From Rhodospirillaceae bacterium (GTDB lineage: Bacteria > Pseudomonadota > Alphaproteobacteria > DSM-16000 > Inquilinaceae): 64,000 bases of DNA. The notes beneath the pieces were generated by a model that saw only the letters and a list, made by a program, of their open reading frames with translations, was not told where the DNA came from and did no database searches. The stretch lies in NCBI GenBank assembly GCA_020638575.1, contig JACKIH010000003.1, positions 1,841,501 to 1,905,500 on the forward strand, read 5' to 3'. Within the stretch, counting starts at the first letter, position 1; each line of letters opens with the position of its first letter. Of this stretch, positions 52,560-60,368 are shown in pieces. The position numbers and the translations under genes were made by a program.

Positions 52560-53045
52560 TTACGACCCGTCGGCCTCGGCCAGCGCAGCACGCACCATGG
52601 GCCAGGCTTCGTCGGCCAGGTGGACGCTGAGATCCTGGTCGCGCAGGAAGCGCTCGCGCGCCGCCTCGGACTGGAAGAGGTAGAGGTGCTCGTCGGCCAC
52701 CACCCACCATCCCGTGGAGGAGGCGGACGCCCGCCCGCGCGACATGGAAAACGCGCAGTAGCCGCCATAGCTCGGCGCCCAGCGGTCGGGTTCGGCGAGG
52801 AAGGTGGCGCGGTGGGCTTCGGAAACGAACTGCCAGATCGCCCCCCGCCAGGTGACCGTGATGTCCGGCCGGCCGACGATGGGGCCGCGGCCCTCGAAAT
52901 AGGCGATGGGGTCGGCGCCGCCGATCGCCAGGCCGCGTTCGGTGTACACCGTACCGGCATCGGCCCGCACCATGGCGGCGAGCAGCAGCAGGCCGACCGC
53001 GGCGGGCAGCAGCAGGGCATGCCGGAGGGCGATCCCCAAAGTCAT
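52560..53045 (-). CDS. Exported YHS-domain protein, copy 2
   Basis: 161 residues. Sec-type signal (ALRHALLLPAAVGLLLLAAM), then LAIGGADPIAYFEGRGPIVG, TWRGAIWQFVSEAHRATFLA, PDRWAPSYGGYCAFSMSRG. It aligns over the whole mature length with the 51937 gene and differs mainly in the signal peptide type. Probably the older or exported-by-Sec copy of a tandem pair. Function unknown. Confidence 0.82.
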   Translation of the reverse strand: MTLGIALRHALLLPAAVGLLLLAAMVRADAGTVYTERGLAIGGADPIAYFEGRGPIVGRPDITVTWRGAIWQFVSEAHRATFLAEPDRWAPSYGGYCAFSMSRGRASASSTGWWVVADEHLYLFQSEAARERFLRDQDLSVHLADEAWPMVRAALAEADGS

Positions 53046-53196
53046 CGGTCTGTCGGTCCTCCGAACGGCCGCTGCACCTGATCTGGCTGCCCGCACCCCG
53101 TGCGCGGGCGTCCGCAACCGTCCCCAGGACTATGCCCGATCGGCCGGCGATGTCGACGTCACCGCCGATCACGCCTTGGCGAGCGGCAGGCGCCTG

Positions 53197-53778
53197 CTAC
53201 CCCTCCTCGGGCCGGCGCAGGAACAGATAGAAGGCGCCGCCGCCGCCATGGCCGCGCCCGGCCGTCTGCATATGGATGACGCGGCGACGCAGCTCCGGCT
53301 CGTTGAGCCAGCGGGGAAGCTGGCTGCGCAGCACGCCGCTGCCTTCGCGCCGGTGGCCGGTCCCGGTGATCACCAGGACGACGCGCTTGCGGTCGGCCTG
53401 GCAGCGCCGCACGAAGCCCGCGAGGGCCGCATGCGCGGCGTCCTGGGTCATCCCGTGCAGGTCGAGCCTGGCTTCGATGGACACCAGGCCACGGCGCACC
53501 CGGCGCAGCATCCGCCGGTCCATGCCCGCCCCCGGCCCGTCCGCAGCCAGCGGCGGCAAGGACGGCTGCGGCGTGGGGCGCGCTGCCGGCGCCCGCCAGG
53601 CCGATGCCGGCGGCCGTTCCGGTGCTGGCTCCCTGGCGGCGGGGTCGGCTGGCGGCGGCGGCGGTGGTGCAGGCTCCGGCTCGCGCGGGACCGGGGGCTT
53701 GAGCGGTCGCACATCGCGCGTCGCCCGCTGCCAGGTTTCCAAATCCTCGCGGGTCGGCCGGTGACGGCGCCGCACCAT
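53197..53778 (-). CDS. Smr/MutS2-type endonuclease-domain protein
   Basis: 193 residues. A basic N-terminus (MVRRRHRPTREDLETWQRAT) and a long Pro-rich linker (about 30-85) precede the Smr domain: RLDLHGMTQDAAHAAL (the LDLHG motif), VLVITGTGHRREGSGVLR (TGxGxxS-like with GTG) and the C-terminal GRGHGGGGAFYLFLRR. Smr domains nick branched DNA or cleave RNA. It starts 3 bases after the lutC stop, so it is expressed with lutABC, although no functional link is known. Confidence 0.87.
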   Translation of the reverse strand: MVRRRHRPTREDLETWQRATRDVRPLKPPVPREPEPAPPPPPPADPAAREPAPERPPASAWRAPAARPTPQPSLPPLAADGPGAGMDRRMLRRVRRGLVSIEARLDLHGMTQDAAHAALAGFVRRCQADRKRVVLVITGTGHRREGSGVLRSQLPRWLNEPELRRRVIHMQTAGRGHGGGGAFYLFLRRPEEG

Positions 53779-53781
53779 GGC

Positions 53782-54459
53782 TCACGCGTCCGGAGTGTCG
53801 ACCAGAACGATGTGCAGCCGCCGCGGCCCGTGGGCGCCGAGCTGGATCTGCTGTTCGATGTCGCCGGTGCGCGACGGCCCGGTGATCATGTTGACGGTGC
53901 GCGGCATGGCCCCCATGGCGCGCAGGCGGTCCCAGGCTTCCTCGTAGGGGCCGACGATGCCGGCGGTGCGCAGCACCACCACATGGGTGTCGGGCAGGAA
54001 GTTCAGCCGGGTCGGCGCGCCGGGGCCCGATGCCAGCATCAGCGTGCCGGTTTCCGCCACCCCGGCGAAGGCGGCAGCCACGCCCACCTCGTCCTCCGGC
54101 GCCGCCCCGCCGCGCGCCACCTCCAGCAGGGGCCTTGCCGACCAGTCGATGGCATCGAGCAGCGGATCGGGTGCCACCTTCAGGTGCGGCGGCAGGTTGA
54201 GGTTGGCGAGATAGTCCGCCACCGCTGCCGGCACATCGGCCATGGAGCCGACGCGGGCGACCGTCGCGGCCACCTGCTCCGCCATGGCGATGAACAGGCG
54301 CACGCGGCCTTCCTGGCCAAGGTCGGTGCGCGCCGGGATGAGGCCGCGGGGATGCGCGGCGATGCGCTCGGCGGCGGCGGCCTCGCGCTCGCGGTCGACC
54401 TCCGGCCGGCCGAGCGAGCGGCGGATTTCCCCCAGTACGGCGGTGCGGGCCTCGCTCAT
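53782..54459 (-). CDS. lutC: L-lactate utilisation protein LutC (LUD domain)
   Basis: 225 residues of the LUD family, subunit of the LutABC (LldEFG) L-lactate oxidation complex. Features include GVAAAFAGVAETGTLMLASG, LNFLPDTHVVVLRTAGIVGP and ITGPSRTGDIEQQIQLGAHG with PRRLHIVLVD. No iron-sulfur cysteines, as expected for LutC. ATGA overlap with the lutB stop (54459-54456). Normal length. Confidence 0.9.
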   Translation of the reverse strand: MSEARTAVLGEIRRSLGRPEVDREREAAAAERIAAHPRGLIPARTDLGQEGRVRLFIAMAEQVAATVARVGSMADVPAAVADYLANLNLPPHLKVAPDPLLDAIDWSARPLLEVARGGAAPEDEVGVAAAFAGVAETGTLMLASGPGAPTRLNFLPDTHVVVLRTAGIVGPYEEAWDRLRAMGAMPRTVNMITGPSRTGDIEQQIQLGAHGPRRLHIVLVDTPDA

Positions 54460-55895
54460 GGCGCACCCGCCCGCGCCCGGCGCTTTTCTTCGGCCCGCCA
54501 CTGGGCCAAGAACGTCCGCCCTTCCGGCGCCGGCAGGTCGCGGTGGGCCGTCCAGCCGCCGGCCATGGGCAGCCATTTGAAGCGCCGCCGGCGGCCGCCC
54601 AGCAGACCCAGGGTGCGCGCCGCCAGGCCGGTCGTCCAATGGTAGAGCCGCGGGCGCCGCGCCAGCCACGCCCAGGCGCCGATGCCGTAGCGGGCGCTGG
54701 CGGGGTCGAGCTTGCGGGTGAAGGTCTGCTCGCGCCAATAGCGCATGATCTTGGGCAGCGGGATGCGCATCGGGCACACCTCCTCGCAGCGCCCACAGAA
54801 GCTGGAGGCGTGCGGCAGGTGGCGGGCTTCCTCCAGCCCGATCATGCCGGGGTCCAGCGCCGCCCCGATGGGTCCCGGCACCACCCAGCCATAGGCATGC
54901 CCGCCCACCGCGGCATAGACCGGGCAGTGGTTCATGCACGCACCGCAGCGGATGCAGCGCAGCACGTCCTGGGTCGGCCCGCCGAGGATGGACGAGCGGC
55001 CGTTGTCCACCAGCACCACGTGGAACTCGTCCGGCCCATCCATGTCGCCGCGGCGCTTCGGCCCGGTGGAGACGGTGGTGTAGGCGCTGAACTCCTGCCC
55101 GGTGGCCGAGCGCGCCAGCAGGCGCAGGATGGTGGACGCGTCCTCAAGCGTCGGCACCACCTTGTCGATGGAGGTGACGACGATGTGGATGCCCGGCAGG
55201 TTCTGGGTGAGGTCGCCGTTGCCTTCGTTGGTGACGATGACGGTGGAGCCCGTCTCGGCGATCAGCAGGTTGGCGCCGGTGATGCCCACCTGGGCGCCCA
55301 GGAATTTTTGGCGCAGCATCAGCCGCGCCTCGTCGGTGAGCGCGCGCGGTTCGTCGAGCGGCCGGTCCGCCGGCAGGTCCACATGGGCCTGCATGAAGGC
55401 CGCGGCGATCTCCGTCTTCGTCAGGTGCAGCGCCGGGGCGATGATGTGGCTCGGCATCTCGTGGCGAAGCTGGATGATGTATTCGCCGAGATCGGTTTCC
55501 ACCACCGTCAGCCCGGCGGCTTCCAGGCGGGAGTTCAGGCCGATCTCTTCAGCCACCATGGACTTGCCCTTGGTGACCAGGGTGGCGCCGGCCGCCTGGC
55601 AGATGCCCAGCACGGCGTCGCAGGCTTCGCCCGCGGTGCGCGCCCAGTGCACCTGGCCGCCCGACTCCTGCACCTTGGCTTCGAAGCGCTGCAGATAGAC
55701 ATCCAGGTGCGCCAGCACATGGTTCTTCAGGTCGCGGGCCTCGTCGCGCAGGGCTTCGAACTCGGGAAGCTGGGCGACCGCCTTGGCGCGCTTCTGCTGG
55801 AAGCCGGGGCGGATGTTCTGCAACGCCTTCTGCAGCACCGGGTTGGCGATGGCCTGCCGGCTCCGCTGCTTGAAGGCGGCACTGGTCGGCTGCAT
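54456..55895 (-). CDS. lutB: L-lactate utilisation iron-sulfur protein LutB
   Basis: 479 residues. An N-terminal LUD domain (KGKSMVAEEIGLNSRLEAAG, NEGNGDLTQNLPGIHIVVTS) is followed by two [4Fe-4S] ferredoxin motifs, CIRCGACMNHCPVY and CGRCEEVCPMRIPLPK, and a C-terminal domain. Transfers electrons from lactate oxidation, with LutA and LutC. ATG 55895 matches the family start; it lies 5 bases after the lutA stop. No dedicated lactate permease or LutR regulator is in view. Confidence 0.92.
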   Translation of the reverse strand: MQPTSAAFKQRSRQAIANPVLQKALQNIRPGFQQKRAKAVAQLPEFEALRDEARDLKNHVLAHLDVYLQRFEAKVQESGGQVHWARTAGEACDAVLGICQAAGATLVTKGKSMVAEEIGLNSRLEAAGLTVVETDLGEYIIQLRHEMPSHIIAPALHLTKTEIAAAFMQAHVDLPADRPLDEPRALTDEARLMLRQKFLGAQVGITGANLLIAETGSTVIVTNEGNGDLTQNLPGIHIVVTSIDKVVPTLEDASTILRLLARSATGQEFSAYTTVSTGPKRRGDMDGPDEFHVVLVDNGRSSILGGPTQDVLRCIRCGACMNHCPVYAAVGGHAYGWVVPGPIGAALDPGMIGLEEARHLPHASSFCGRCEEVCPMRIPLPKIMRYWREQTFTRKLDPASARYGIGAWAWLARRPRLYHWTTGLAARTLGLLGGRRRRFKWLPMAGGWTAHRDLPAPEGRTFLAQWRAEEKRRARAGAP

Positions 55896-55899
55896 GGCC

Positions 55900-56697
55900 C
55901 TACTCCCCCTTGGCCGCGCCGATGGGCGGCACATCGGTCATGCCGGCCAGCACTTCGGCAACGTGGCGGGCCTCGACCTTGTGGCCCTCGCGGCTGAGCT
56001 TGCCGGCGATGTTGAGCAGGCAGCTCACATCGCCCGCCAGCACCATGGCGGCCCCGGTCTGCGCGATGGTCTCGGCCTTCTTGCGCACCATCTCGCCGGA
56101 GATGTCGGGGTATTTGACGCAGAAGGTGCCGCCGAAGCCACAGCACACTTCGGCGTCCAGCATGTCCTTCAGCTCCAGGCCGGGGATGGAGGCGAGCAGC
56201 TTGCGCGGCTGCTGCTTGATGCCCATCTCGCGCAGGCCCGAACAGCCGTCGTGGTAGGTGACGGTGCCGGCGGTGCCCAGATCGGCCACCGAGTCCACGC
56301 CGCACACGTCGGTAAGGAAGCTCACCAGCTCGTGGGTGCGGCTGGCCACCCGGTGGGCGCGCGGCCCCCAGTCGGGGTCGTCGCCGAGCAGCTTGGGGTA
56401 GTGCACCCGGATCATCGCGCCGCAGGAGCCCGACGGCACGACGACATGGTCGTAGCCGTCGAACGCGGCCACCACGTCCTTGGCGACGGCGATGGCAGCG
56501 GCCCGGTCGCCGGAATTGTAGGCTGGCTGGCCGCAGCACACCTGCGTCGGCGGCACCTCCACCTTGCAGCCCGCGCGCTCCAGCAGGCGCACTGCCGCGA
56601 ACCCCACCGTCGGCCGGAAAAAGTCCACCACGCAGGTGACGAACAGCGCCACCCGGCGCGGTGCCTCGGGCGAGTGCTGTGGAGGGGTGTCGACCAT
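55900..56697 (-). CDS. lutA: L-lactate utilisation protein LutA (CCG-domain)
   Basis: 265 residues with two cysteine-rich CCG domains: VCCGQPAYNSGD with upstream FVTCVVDFF, and EVCCGFGGTFCVKYPD with upstream YHDGCSGLREMG. These bind the iron-sulfur cluster at which electrons pass, as in heterodisulfide-reductase-like proteins. First gene of lutABC-smr on the minus strand. ATG 56697. Expression control cannot be read from the sequence; the 98 bases between it and the BrnT promoter are shared. Confidence 0.9.
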   Translation of the reverse strand: MVDTPPQHSPEAPRRVALFVTCVVDFFRPTVGFAAVRLLERAGCKVEVPPTQVCCGQPAYNSGDRAAAIAVAKDVVAAFDGYDHVVVPSGSCGAMIRVHYPKLLGDDPDWGPRAHRVASRTHELVSFLTDVCGVDSVADLGTAGTVTYHDGCSGLREMGIKQQPRKLLASIPGLELKDMLDAEVCCGFGGTFCVKYPDISGEMVRKKAETIAQTGAAMVLAGDVSCLLNIAGKLSREGHKVEARHVAEVLAGMTDVPPIGAAKGE

Positions 56698-56794
56698 TCC
56701 CGGGGCGCCTTGGTGTCGCGGTGTTGTGGCCCCTAACTAGCAGGACTCCGCGGTGCCGCAAACGCCGAGTGCTGGGGCAGGCCGCACATGGACC

Positions 56795-56823
56795 GTGACC
56801 GAACTACGGCTTAGCCGTATAGT
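56795..56823 (+). promoter_or_regulatory. Toxin-antitoxin promoter with embedded palindromic operator
   Basis: -35 GTGACC (56795-56800), 17-base spacer, -10 TATAGT (56818-56823). The spacer and -10 contain the palindrome TACGGC-TTA-GCCGTA (56805-56819). The expected start of transcription is at about 56830, the same base as the toxin GTG, so the mRNA would be leaderless. Confidence 0.65.
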
Positions 56824-56829
56824 CGGTGG

Positions 56830-57105
56830 GTGAAGATCGAATTCGACCCGGCGAAGGATGCCGCTAACCGCGCCAAGCACGGCGTTCCGCTGACATTCGG
56901 CGGCGAGGTGCTCACCGATCCGCTTGCCGTGACCATGCTCGATACGCGCCGTGTCGAAATCGAGGACCGCTACGTCGTCTACGGCGAGATTGAAGGCCGC
57001 GTCTGGTGCTGCGTTTACACCATGCGCCACGAGACGTTCCGCATCATCAGCGTGAGGAAAGCCAATGAGCGAGAGACCCGCTTCTACCGCCGCCGTCCTC
57101 GATGA
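56830..57105 (+). CDS. brnT: BrnT-family type II toxin (RNase)
   Basis: 91 residues with the BrnT pattern: IEFDPAKDAANRAKHGVPLTF, written as IEFDPAKDAANR and AKHGVPLTF, then DPLAVTMLDTRRVEIEDRYV, and the C-terminal IISVRKANERETRFY. BrnT cleaves RNA and stops growth when its antitoxin is lost. GTG start directly at the expected transcription start, with no ribosome-binding site. The next gene overlaps its last 41 bases. Stands downstream of a palindromic operator. Length is normal, so it is probably functional. Confidence 0.87.
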   Translation: MKIEFDPAKDAANRAKHGVPLTFGGEVLTDPLAVTMLDTRRVEIEDRYVVYGEIEGRVWCCVYTMRHETFRIISVRKANERETRFYRRRPR

Positions 57106-57358
57106 CGATGTGGACCGGCCGCTGACCGACGACGAAATGGAGCGAGGCTTCACCGCCATGCTGGCGCGCAATGCCCGCCAGGTGACGGGGCTGTCCCAGG
57201 CCGCCTTCGCAAGCCGCTTCGGCTTCCAGGTGGCCACGCTGCGGGATTGGGAACAGGGCCGCAAGGTGCCCGACACCGCGGCCCAGAGCTATCTCAGGGT
57301 GATTGCCAAGATCCCCGAGGCGGTCGCCGCAGCCCTGGCGACGCGGATGCCGAAATAG
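57065..57358 (+). CDS. XRE-type antitoxin/regulator partner of BrnT
   Basis: 97 residues. The HTH at about 33-65 reads RQVTGLSQAAFASRFGFQVA, then TLRDWEQGRKVPD, typical of XRE/NadS antitoxins. The usual BrnA partner is a ribbon-helix-helix protein, so this pair is a mixed type. GAGGAAAG lies just before ATG 57065, inside the toxin gene. It likely binds BrnT and represses the promoter at 56795-56823. Confidence 0.87.
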   Translation: MSERPASTAAVLDDDVDRPLTDDEMERGFTAMLARNARQVTGLSQAAFASRFGFQVATLRDWEQGRKVPDTAAQSYLRVIAKIPEAVAAALATRMPK

Positions 57359-57360
57359 CC

Positions 57361-57393
57361 GGCACCTGGGCGGCACCTGGGCGGCACCTGGGC
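57361..57393. repeat. Three tandem 11-bp repeats
   Basis: GGCACCTGGGC is repeated three times head to tail immediately after the antitoxin stop (57356-57358), in the gap before the convergent Tim44-like gene. Prone to slippage; no function apparent. Confidence 0.8.
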
Positions 57394-57412
57394 GGCGCCG
57401 CACCGGCGATCG

Positions 57413-58123
57413 CTACTGCGCCGGCGCCTCGGTGCTGATCAGCATCCAGGTGGGATCGGACGCCCGCGTGTTGCGCGAGAAGGTCCAGATGTCGGTGACG
57501 TCGATGCGCTCGTCGGGCGAGCCGTCGATCACCTCGCCGGTGCCGTCGCGCAGGCACACCACCTGCTCGGTGGTGAAGCGCACGCTGACGATGGCCGTAC
57601 GGCCTTCCAGGCGGGCGCCGACGATCTCGGCATCGCGGAAGCTCTCGATGCGCGTCTCCAGCGTCTGGTGCAGGTTCATGCGCTGGCGGATGGCATCGCT
57701 GAACTCGTCGTACAGCTCGTCGCCCAGCAGCGGCCGCAGGGTGGCCGTATCGCCCTGGGCATAGGCTTCCACGATCATGCCGAAGGCGGCGCGGGCACCG
57801 CTGAGGAAAGCACCCGGATCGAAATTGGGATCGGCGATCTGGATCTGCGTCAGCGCCGCGTGCACGCTGGTACGACCGCGCGGCGGCTGCGCGGACCGCG
57901 GCGATTGGTCGGGCAGCGGTACCACGTTGTCCTTCGCGGGAACGCGGTCCGGCGCTTGCGGCGCCTGGGGCGTCTGCGACGCCGGTGGCTTGCGCTGCTG
58001 GCGCTGGGCAAAGGCGTTGTAGCGGTGCTGCTCGTCGCCGGTTTTGCGGCCGAGCACGCTGCGCAGCCGATACACCAGGAAGGCGGCGATCATCGCCAGG
58101 AGGATAATGTCGAAGTATTCCAA
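57413..58123 (-). CDS. Tim44/TimA-like membrane-anchored protein
   Basis: 236 residues. One N-terminal TM (EYFDIILLAMIAAFLVYRLR) followed by a Pro/Gln-rich linker and a Tim44-like domain (about 95-236, DPNFDPGAFLSGARAAFGMI, ATLRPLLGDELYDEFSDAIR). The mitochondrial counterpart tethers Hsp70 at the import channel; bacterial versions are inner-membrane proteins with unclear partners. Starts with TTG at 58123: relatives begin M-E-x-F-D-I-I, and no ATG fits. Divergent from fxsA-secB, the usual alphaproteobacterial neighbourhood. Confidence 0.87.
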   Translation of the reverse strand: MEYFDIILLAMIAAFLVYRLRSVLGRKTGDEQHRYNAFAQRQQRKPPASQTPQAPQAPDRVPAKDNVVPLPDQSPRSAQPPRGRTSVHAALTQIQIADPNFDPGAFLSGARAAFGMIVEAYAQGDTATLRPLLGDELYDEFSDAIRQRMNLHQTLETRIESFRDAEIVGARLEGRTAIVSVRFTTEQVVCLRDGTGEVIDGSPDERIDVTDIWTFSRNTRASDPTWMLISTEAPAQ

Positions 58124-58340
58124 GCCGCTATCCGTTCACCATCTCGTGGGGTCGGCACCTCCGGCGCGCCGCATCCGGGCCGTTCCCGCCGACCTGCCGG
58201 CGGGTTCTGCTGGACGGACAACGCCCGAACACCCATCTGGTCGCAAACGGGGCGGTTTTCGAGACCGTCCCGGCGGTCCCGTAACGGCTGGGGCCGCTTT
58301 GTTCACATAGTCGGTCCACAGGGGTGGGGCAAGCGCGGCA

Positions 58341-58838
58341 ATGGGGTTCCTTCTGCTCATCCTGGTCATCGGCCTGCCGCTGGCCGAGATCTTCGTGTTC
58401 ATCCAGGTGGGCGAGGCGATCGGCGCCATGCCGACGATCGCGCTGACGGTGGCCACGGCTGCGTTCGGCATCCTGTGCGTGCGCTGGCAGGGGCTGGGCG
58501 TGCTGATGCGCCTCCACGCCGCACCCTCCACCGGCGAGCCGCCGGCCGTGCCGCTGCTGGAAGGTGCCCTGGTCGCGCTGGCCGGCGTGCTGCTGCTGAT
58601 CCCGGGTTTCCTCACCGATGCGGCCGGCCTGATCCTGCTGCTGCCGCCGGCACGCAACGCCATCGCCACGGCCCTGGCGCGGCGCTCGCGCGGCTATGCT
58701 ATGGGCGCGCGGCGACGCCCCGGCGGTCCCGGCAGCCCTGGCGACCCAGGTCCCGGCCAGGGCGCCCGGCCGGGCCAGCGGCCGCCGCCGGTGATCGACG
58801 CCGAAGCCCGCGAAGTCGACCCCGACCCGCCGCGTTAG
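58341..58838 (+). CDS. fxsA: FxsA family inner-membrane protein
   Basis: 165 residues. Three to four TM segments (MGFLLLILVIGLPLAEIFVF; GAMPTIALTVATAAFGILCV; ALVALAGVLLLIPGFLTDAA) and the family motif IPGFLTDAAGLILLLPP, then a Gly/Pro-rich cytoplasmic tail. In E. coli FxsA modulates phage T7 exclusion by F plasmid; its chromosomal role is unknown. The stop TAG (58836-58838) is made of TA from the target site and the first G of an inserted 267-bp element; before insertion the frame may have ended elsewhere. Confidence 0.92.
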   Translation: MGFLLLILVIGLPLAEIFVFIQVGEAIGAMPTIALTVATAAFGILCVRWQGLGVLMRLHAAPSTGEPPAVPLLEGALVALAGVLLLIPGFLTDAAGLILLLPPARNAIATALARRSRGYAMGARRRPGGPGSPGDPGPGQGARPGQRPPPVIDAEAREVDPDPPR

Positions 58839-59106
58839 GGTCCGGACTCAATTGCCCCATGAGCCACGGCGGCTGACGGCGTTCGGTCCCACAAGGCGCT
58901 GAGCGCGCCGCGGTGCCTGTCCACCGCAAGGGCTCGGCAACGCCGTGGGGCGGGACGCCGCCAGCCGTCCGGAGGATTTGGCAGACATCGGCCAGGACTG
59001 CGTCGCTCGTCGTCGAATATGCGTGGGCATGTTCATCCTCCTCGCTCCTAGTCCTGTCCGATGTCTGCACAAACCATGGCCATGCGGTCATTGAGTCCGG
59101 ACCCTA
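58836..59106. mobile_element. 267-bp MITE-like element inserted at the fxsA stop
   Basis: Perfect 15-base terminal inverted repeats GGGTCCGGACTCAAT (58838-58852) and ATTGAGTCCGGACCC (59090-59104) are flanked by a TA target duplication (58836-58837 and 59105-59106). The interior has no transposase frame but holds an 18-base inverted pair, GCAGACATCGGCCAGGAC (58981-58998) and GTCCTGTCCGATGTCTGC (59051-59068), with one mismatch. TA duplications and short inverted ends suggest mobilisation by an IS5-like or IS630-like transposase elsewhere. The 120 bases after it hold the secB leader. Confidence 0.85.
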
Positions 59107-59224
59107 GGCGCGCCCCGCGGGCCGCTTTCCCACCTGGCCGCGAACGGCCGGGCGGTTGTCGCGAACGGCCCGCCGTGTTAGGGCCTGCCGACCCTTCCAG
59201 ACAGGCACCACCGGAGAGCCGGCC

Positions 59225-59767
59225 ATGACCGACACCACCACCACGACCCCGCCGCCCGGCGCCGCCGCTGCGGGCCTTGCCCGCCCCTCGATCATCATCA
59301 GCGCGCAGTATCTGCGCGACCTGTCGTTCGAGAACCCCAGCGCACCGGAAACCCTGACGCCGGGCAACACCATCCCGCAGGTCAAGGTGAACGTGGACGT
59401 GAAGACGCGGGCGCTGGCGGAAAACCGCTACGAGGTGACGCTCAACATCAAGGGCGAGTCCGACATCGGTGACAAGAAAGCCTTCATCGTCGAGCTCTCC
59501 TATGCCGGCGTGGTCGGCGTGGAGAACGCCAGCCGCGAGCAGGTGGGCCCGATGCTGCTGATCGAAGCGCCGCGCCAGCTCTTCCCCTTCGCCCGCCAGA
59601 TCATCGCCGACGCGGTGCGCAACGGCGGCTATCCGCCCTTGCTGATCCAGCCCATCGATTTCGTGGAGCTGTTCCGCCGCCAGGTGGAAGCCGCCCAGCG
59701 GGTGCGCGCCCAGGGGGCCGCTCCGGCGGGCGACGGTGCGGCCGGCCCGGCCACGCCGACCGCCTGA
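59225..59767 (+). CDS. secB: Protein-export chaperone SecB
   Basis: Tetrameric chaperone that keeps preproteins unfolded and hands them to SecA. 180 residues. The conserved core starts with IIISAQYLRDLSFENP, then VNVDVKTRALAENRYEVTLN, ELSYAGVVGVENA, LFPFARQIIADAVRNGG and YPPLLIQPIDFVELFRRQ. Both ends are low-complexity (Thr/Pro-rich N-terminus, Ala/Gly C-terminus). The ATG at 59225 follows GGAGAG by 6 bases. Downstream of the MITE, which now separates it from fxsA. Confidence 0.96.
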   Translation: MTDTTTTTPPPGAAAAGLARPSIIISAQYLRDLSFENPSAPETLTPGNTIPQVKVNVDVKTRALAENRYEVTLNIKGESDIGDKKAFIVELSYAGVVGVENASREQVGPMLLIEAPRQLFPFARQIIADAVRNGGYPPLLIQPIDFVELFRRQVEAAQRVRAQGAAPAGDGAAGPATPTA

Positions 59768-59771
59768 TCCA

Positions 59772-59793
59772 ACGGCCACGCGTTCGGGGCCGT
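59772..59793. terminator. Small convergent hairpin between secB and moaB
   Basis: Stem ACGGCC / GGCCGT with a 10-base loop, 5 bases after the secB stop. Short and without a T-run; only a candidate terminator. Confidence 0.35.
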
Positions 59794-59810
59794 GCGGCGG
59801 GAGGTACGCC

Positions 59811-60368
59811 TCAGCCGCCGCGCGGCGCCAGATGCTCGCGCAGCCGCGGCATCAGCTCCACGAAGTTGCAGGGCCGGTGGCGGCTGTCCAGTTGCTCTTT
59901 CAAGATGCCGTCCCAGGCATCCTTGCAGGCCCCCGGAGAGCCCGGCAGGGCGAACAGATAGGTGCCGTCCGTCACCCCGGCGGTGGCCCGGCTCTGGATC
60001 GTCGAGGTGCCGATCTTCTGGTAGCTGAGCCAGCGGAACAGTTCGCCGAAGCCGGGGATCGCCTTTTCGAACACGGCTTCGAAGGCTTCCGGCGTGACGT
60101 CGCGGCCGGTGAGCCCGGTGCCGCCGGTGGCGATCACCGCATCGATTTCCTCGTCGTCGATCCAGGCCATGAGCTGGGTGGTGATCTCCGCCTGGTCGTC
60201 GATGACGATGCAGCGCGCCCGCAGCACATGGCCGGCCGCCACGATGCGCTCGGCCAGGATGTCGCCGGACTTGTCGGTCTCCGGCGTACGTGTATCGGAC
60301 ACCGTCATCAGGCCGATGCGCACCGGCACGAACGGCCGCGCGGCCTCGCCGCCGTCATTGCCAGGCAT
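59811..60368 (-). CDS. moaB: Molybdenum cofactor biosynthesis protein MoaB
   Basis: 185 residues of the MoaB/MogA molybdopterin-adenylyltransferase-like fold. Features: VRIGLMTVSDTRTPETDKSG, GATGGTG-type loop here ATGGTGLTGRDVTPEA, and LFALPGSPGACKDAWDGIL. It acts in adenylation of molybdopterin, possibly sharing this with MogA. ATG 60368 lies within the end of the lytic transglycosylase gene (14-base overlap), so they are co-transcribed although unrelated. Confidence 0.93.
   Translation of the reverse strand: MPGNDGGEAARPFVPVRIGLMTVSDTRTPETDKSGDILAERIVAAGHVLRARCIVIDDQAEITTQLMAWIDDEEIDAVIATGGTGLTGRDVTPEAFEAVFEKAIPGFGELFRWLSYQKIGTSTIQSRATAGVTDGTYLFALPGSPGACKDAWDGILKEQLDSRHRPCNFVELMPRLREHLAPRGG

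Noticed and set aside
58848..59072. Open frame inside the 267-bp element, considered as a transposase remnant
   Set aside because: 74 residues without the DDE-type motifs or any transposase-like helix; better explained as a non-coding MITE interior.
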